Shown here: positions 61,643 to 64,000 of the stretch, piece by piece | How positions within the stretch are numbered: position 1 is the first letter of the stretch | How the letters are laid out: every line of letters begins with the position of its first letter | Origin: Melieria omissa | Lineage: Eukaryota; Arthropoda; Insecta; Diptera; Ulidiidae | Direction of reading: 5' to 3' | Assembly: GCA_963971225.1 (NCBI GenBank) | Contig: OZ020267.1 | Location: 67,236,577 to 67,300,576 of the forward strand | DNA length: 64,000 bases | The notes under the pieces: model-generated | Databases searched by the model: none | Seen by the model: only the letters and a program-made list of their open reading frames with translations | Told to the model about the DNA's origin: nothing | Position numbers and translations under genes: made by a program

Positions 61643-62411
61643 TAGGCATCGCAATCCCGGGACATTTTCCAGTCCCGAAAATCCCGGGATTCAAATCCTT
61701 TAATCCCGGGATTTTCGGGATTGCAAAAGATGCTTCAAAGTTCAAATGAAATAAATTTAAAAACACAAAAACCCAATTGCTTTTCTTAGGGAGGTGGGAG
61801 GGGATAGAGGGCGTCTTTTGGAAAAGCCTTATAATTATTTACTATGCATTCAACCAACAAGTGTTGAATCTTAAAGATGTTTCTCTTCAGCAGGGTTTAT
61901 TTGCAATAAATTTCGTTCTAGATTAAAGGACAAAACACTTAATGCCTTAGTATTTTTAAGATTTCAGTTTTTAGTTAATCAAAACGCTTAACTTTTTTAC
62001 CGAAATAATCGAAGTAGAACTAAAAGTACAAACAAATTAACTATTTTAGTTTTTGTAATCAAATATGCATATATATGTACTTTATGATACATCTGTTGCA
62101 AAACAATAAGTTATGTTTAAGTGTCATTTGTGGATACAAAACAAAACAAAATGTTATCAAACTGAACTTAAATGTCAAATGAAAAACTTTTAAGTTAAAC
62201 AAAATGTGATTAAATTCAAGATAAAAAATCTTAAAACTACCCAAACGTGATTGAACTGTGTCCATTTTTATGGTAAATATATTATAAACAAGTATTTATG
62301 CAATTCGGGAAAATTGTTTTATTCCAAAAATTGTTTATATGAATCCCGGGATTTGACTTTTCAATCCCGAAAATCCCGGGATCGCAAAATGGCAAAAAAT
62401 TGCGATCCCTA
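61643..62411. mobile_element. hAT-type nonautonomous element (769 bp)
   Basis: Ends TAGGCATCGCAAT and ATTGCGATCCCTA are inverted with one mismatch, followed inwards by repeated AATCCCGGGATTTTCGGG-like palindromic units at both ends. A perfect 8-bp duplication GTAGACAC flanks it (61,635-61,642; 62,412-62,419). The interior is AT-rich and noncoding. Confidence 0.9.
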
Positions 62412-62419
62412 GTAGACAC

Positions 62420-62783
62420 ATACACAGGAATGTATGTGTATCAATGACTGCCTACTGCCAGTTCCACTTGAGACCAACTGCAATGCACAAAAATTGCTAC
62501 GTATTTTCATAACGAAATGAAACGGAAATAAATTAAGAATAATGGAGACGACTTCAAAAAGTTCTTACATAATTTTTACTAACGTATTATTTTCACATAC
62601 AGTAATTTTCGCTTAAAGCGAACTTCGAGGGATATTCGTTTGGATATTTTAATATAAAAACTGTTTTTTTAAAGAGTTATTTTAGTTTGCTTAGTCCAAA
62701 ACTATATGGCGTTCAAACTGACTCATTTAAACTAGTTTAAGTGAAAAGAGCTTTTTGTAGAACACAACCGTCCAGACTGCTCA
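62420..62783. other. Intergenic, possible single pogo-type end
   Basis: At 62,600 a sequence starting CAGTAATTTTCGCTTAAAGC after TA resembles a pogo-type terminus, but no partner end was found in the window. It is otherwise noncoding and may be the decayed 5' part of the following Harbinger-like unit. Confidence 0.35.
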
Positions 62784-63083
62784 ATGAAGTTTAATTTGAC
62801 AGAAGTTTGTTTAAAAAAAAATAATCAAAATTTTGTTCATTTTGCTGTGAAAATGAAGGAAAGAAGGATTGGAAAAGGCATCGACAACCACATGAAAAAT
62901 GTCAATCTTGTTGTTAAAGCATGCTGCGTGTTGCAAAATTTTTGCAACCACAACAACGACAACATTTCAAAAAAATGGTTTCATGTGCACCAGCAAGCAG
63001 AAACACTACAAATGCCAACACCTGAATGCGTTTTGGGAAATGAAGATTGCAACGCCGTTCTTAAAAAAGAAATGTTTATTTGA
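62784..63083 (+). pseudogene. PIF/Harbinger-like transposase, C-terminal fragment
   Basis: A 99-codon frame whose core (NHMKNVNLVVKACCVLQNFC) matches the end of the Harbinger DDE_Tnp_4 domain, where family members show a conserved Val/Lys-Ala-Cys-Cys-Val-Leu-His-Asn-Phe block; here His is Gln. The N-terminal two thirds, with the catalytic residues, is absent and the preceding DNA is noncoding. The frame ends with TGA at 63,083, and a SINE is inserted just beyond it. Confidence 0.65.
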
Positions 63084-63095
63084 AAAAATTAGGTG

Positions 63096-63424
63096 GCAGC
63101 CGCCGTGGCTCAGTTGGTTAGTGCGCGGTCCAACGAGTCGCATGCAGAGCGACGCAAGATCGAATTCTGCATGTAGTAACACCTAAAAAAAATAACGGGA
63201 AACTCGTTTTCTCTTTCGGTGGCTGTCCTCTCAGCTGGAAATGGCAAACCTCTGAGAGCAAAAATTGCCTATGAAAAAGCTCCCAACTTGCCGTTCGGAA
63301 CCGGCATAAAACTGTAGGTCCCTTCCACCCGCGTACAAAATTCACACGCACAACACGGGTGATTGCGGGAAGCTGGGCCTTAGTCTCGCGTAAGCGGGCT
63401 GTCGTGCCAATCAATTAATTAATT
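63096..63424 (+). mobile_element. tRNA-derived SINE (329 bp) with 10-bp target duplication
   Basis: The head has A box TGGCTCAGTTGG (63,106-63,117) and B box ATCGAATTCT (about 63,159). A GC-rich body includes CCGTTCGGAACCGGCAT and ACTGTAGGTCCC, blocks I associate with non-LTR tails in tephritid-type flies, and the 3' end is an (AATT)n run. The perfect 10-bp duplication AAATTAGGTG flanks it (63,086-63,095; 63,425-63,434). Truncated relatives are at 33,812 and 41,457. The intact duplication suggests recent activity. Confidence 0.88.
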
Positions 63425-63566
63425 AAATTAGGTGTAAGGATGGAACTTACAGACTTCAAACTTATCAAGTTGGAGAAGGAATAAACAGCGATTACAAAAA
63501 CATATTTGAATGAGTTCAATGATTGGACAAGTTCTTTTGTAAATTTGTTGGTGCTTCTTAAAAACA

Positions 63567-63911
63567 TTACATTCTGTCCAAAAAATTCACAAAGGAAGTT
63601 TTTAAATCTTTAAATTCGTTCAAATATTCTTTCATCAATGCGGTTTTTTCTTTTTCCAACTCGATTAGTTCTTTGTCTGCCCATTCCATTCTTTCACCTT
63701 GTTCTTTAATTACCATTTCAATTTGGTCAAATTTTTTGAGATCTCCCCGCGATGGAGATGGTGCAGCACTTGATGGAGATGGTTCAGCGCTCGTTGGATA
63801 TGTTGCAGCGCTCGAAGATGGTGCAGCGCTCGCTTGAATTTGAATTTGAATTATTTTTTTGTTTATTGTTTTGATGAGTTGAATTTTAAGGGATGTTTTT
63901 CTAGTGTGTGT
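63567..63911 (-). pseudogene. Partial coding fragment, possible Harbinger accessory (Myb/SANT-like) protein C-terminus
   Basis: A 114-codon open stretch ending in TAA at 63,567, with no ATG near its beginning. It has a low-complexity Ser/Ala/Pro part (imperfect repeats of SAAPSPS/TSAEPSPS type) followed by a charged, coiled-coil-like segment (EWADKELIELEKEKTALMKE) and a short aromatic end. PIF/Harbinger elements usually carry a second, Myb-like gene with such a C-terminal helix, and it converges with the transposase fragment next door. The DNA-binding domain itself is not seen, so the assignment is inference. It may continue beyond the window through splicing. Confidence 0.4.
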
Positions 63912-64000
63912 TCAGAGTGTGTGCAGTGTGTTCAGTTGACAAAAAAGCTTTTTCATAGAAAGCTTTCGGATGCAACCCTGCGTTAAACTCGTTTCAAAAC

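Noticed and set aside
62600..62640. Single pogo-type terminus (CAGTAATTTTCGC after TA)
   Set aside because: No partner end in the window, so an element cannot be delimited.

Overview
The window looks like a euchromatic piece of a higher-fly (acalyptrate, probably tephritid fruit-fly) nuclear genome. This rests on short 51-71 nt introns with fly-type splice sites, glutamine- and serine-rich coding repeats, CAA/TTG-rich noncoding DNA, and orthologues of the Drosophila genes taranis, scheherazade (citrate carrier) and fabp. The family assignment is an inference; no database search was possible.

Layout. 1-21.96 kb: GC-mixed noncoding DNA with many chance open frames and no recognisable gene or transposon; most likely the promoter, 5' leader and large 5' intron territory of taranis. 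21.98-24.67 kb: the taranis coding exon (+), with a 3' UTR running to about 25.9 kb. 26.69-27.37 kb (-): an MBLAC1-type metallo-beta-lactamase-fold protein, converging on taranis. 28.08-30.05 kb (+), divergent from MBLAC1: a two-exon, 633-aa gene of the pogo/Tigger/CENP-B family that has lost two of the three catalytic aspartates, so probably a host-domesticated DNA-binding protein. 36.90-38.02 kb (+): a two-exon NUDT18-type Nudix hydrolase. 39.18-40.31 kb and 48.46-49.58 kb (-): two four-exon mitochondrial citrate carriers with identical exon lengths, sharing one intron that looks gene-converted. 50.68-56.42 kb (-): a three-exon fatty-acid-binding protein with a 5.3-kb first intron and a good TATA box.

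From 30.5 kb onward the intergenic DNA is crowded with small DNA transposons that can be delimited by terminal inverted repeats and target duplications: hAT-type (8-bp duplications), piggyBac-type (TTAA), pogo/Tc1-type (TA), one unclassified inverted-repeat element, tRNA-derived SINEs, and a broken PIF/Harbinger-like unit at the right edge. Several are nested. The first 30 kb has almost none.

Functionally, the citrate carriers and FABP belong to lipid metabolism (citrate export for acetyl-CoA supply and fatty-acid handling) and lie next to each other, as I recall for Drosophila sea and fabp. Taranis is a chromatin and cell-cycle co-regulator, the Nudix protein sanitises oxidised nucleotides, and the MBLAC1 relative is a putative RNA- or metabolite-processing hydrolase; no shared pathway is evident for these.
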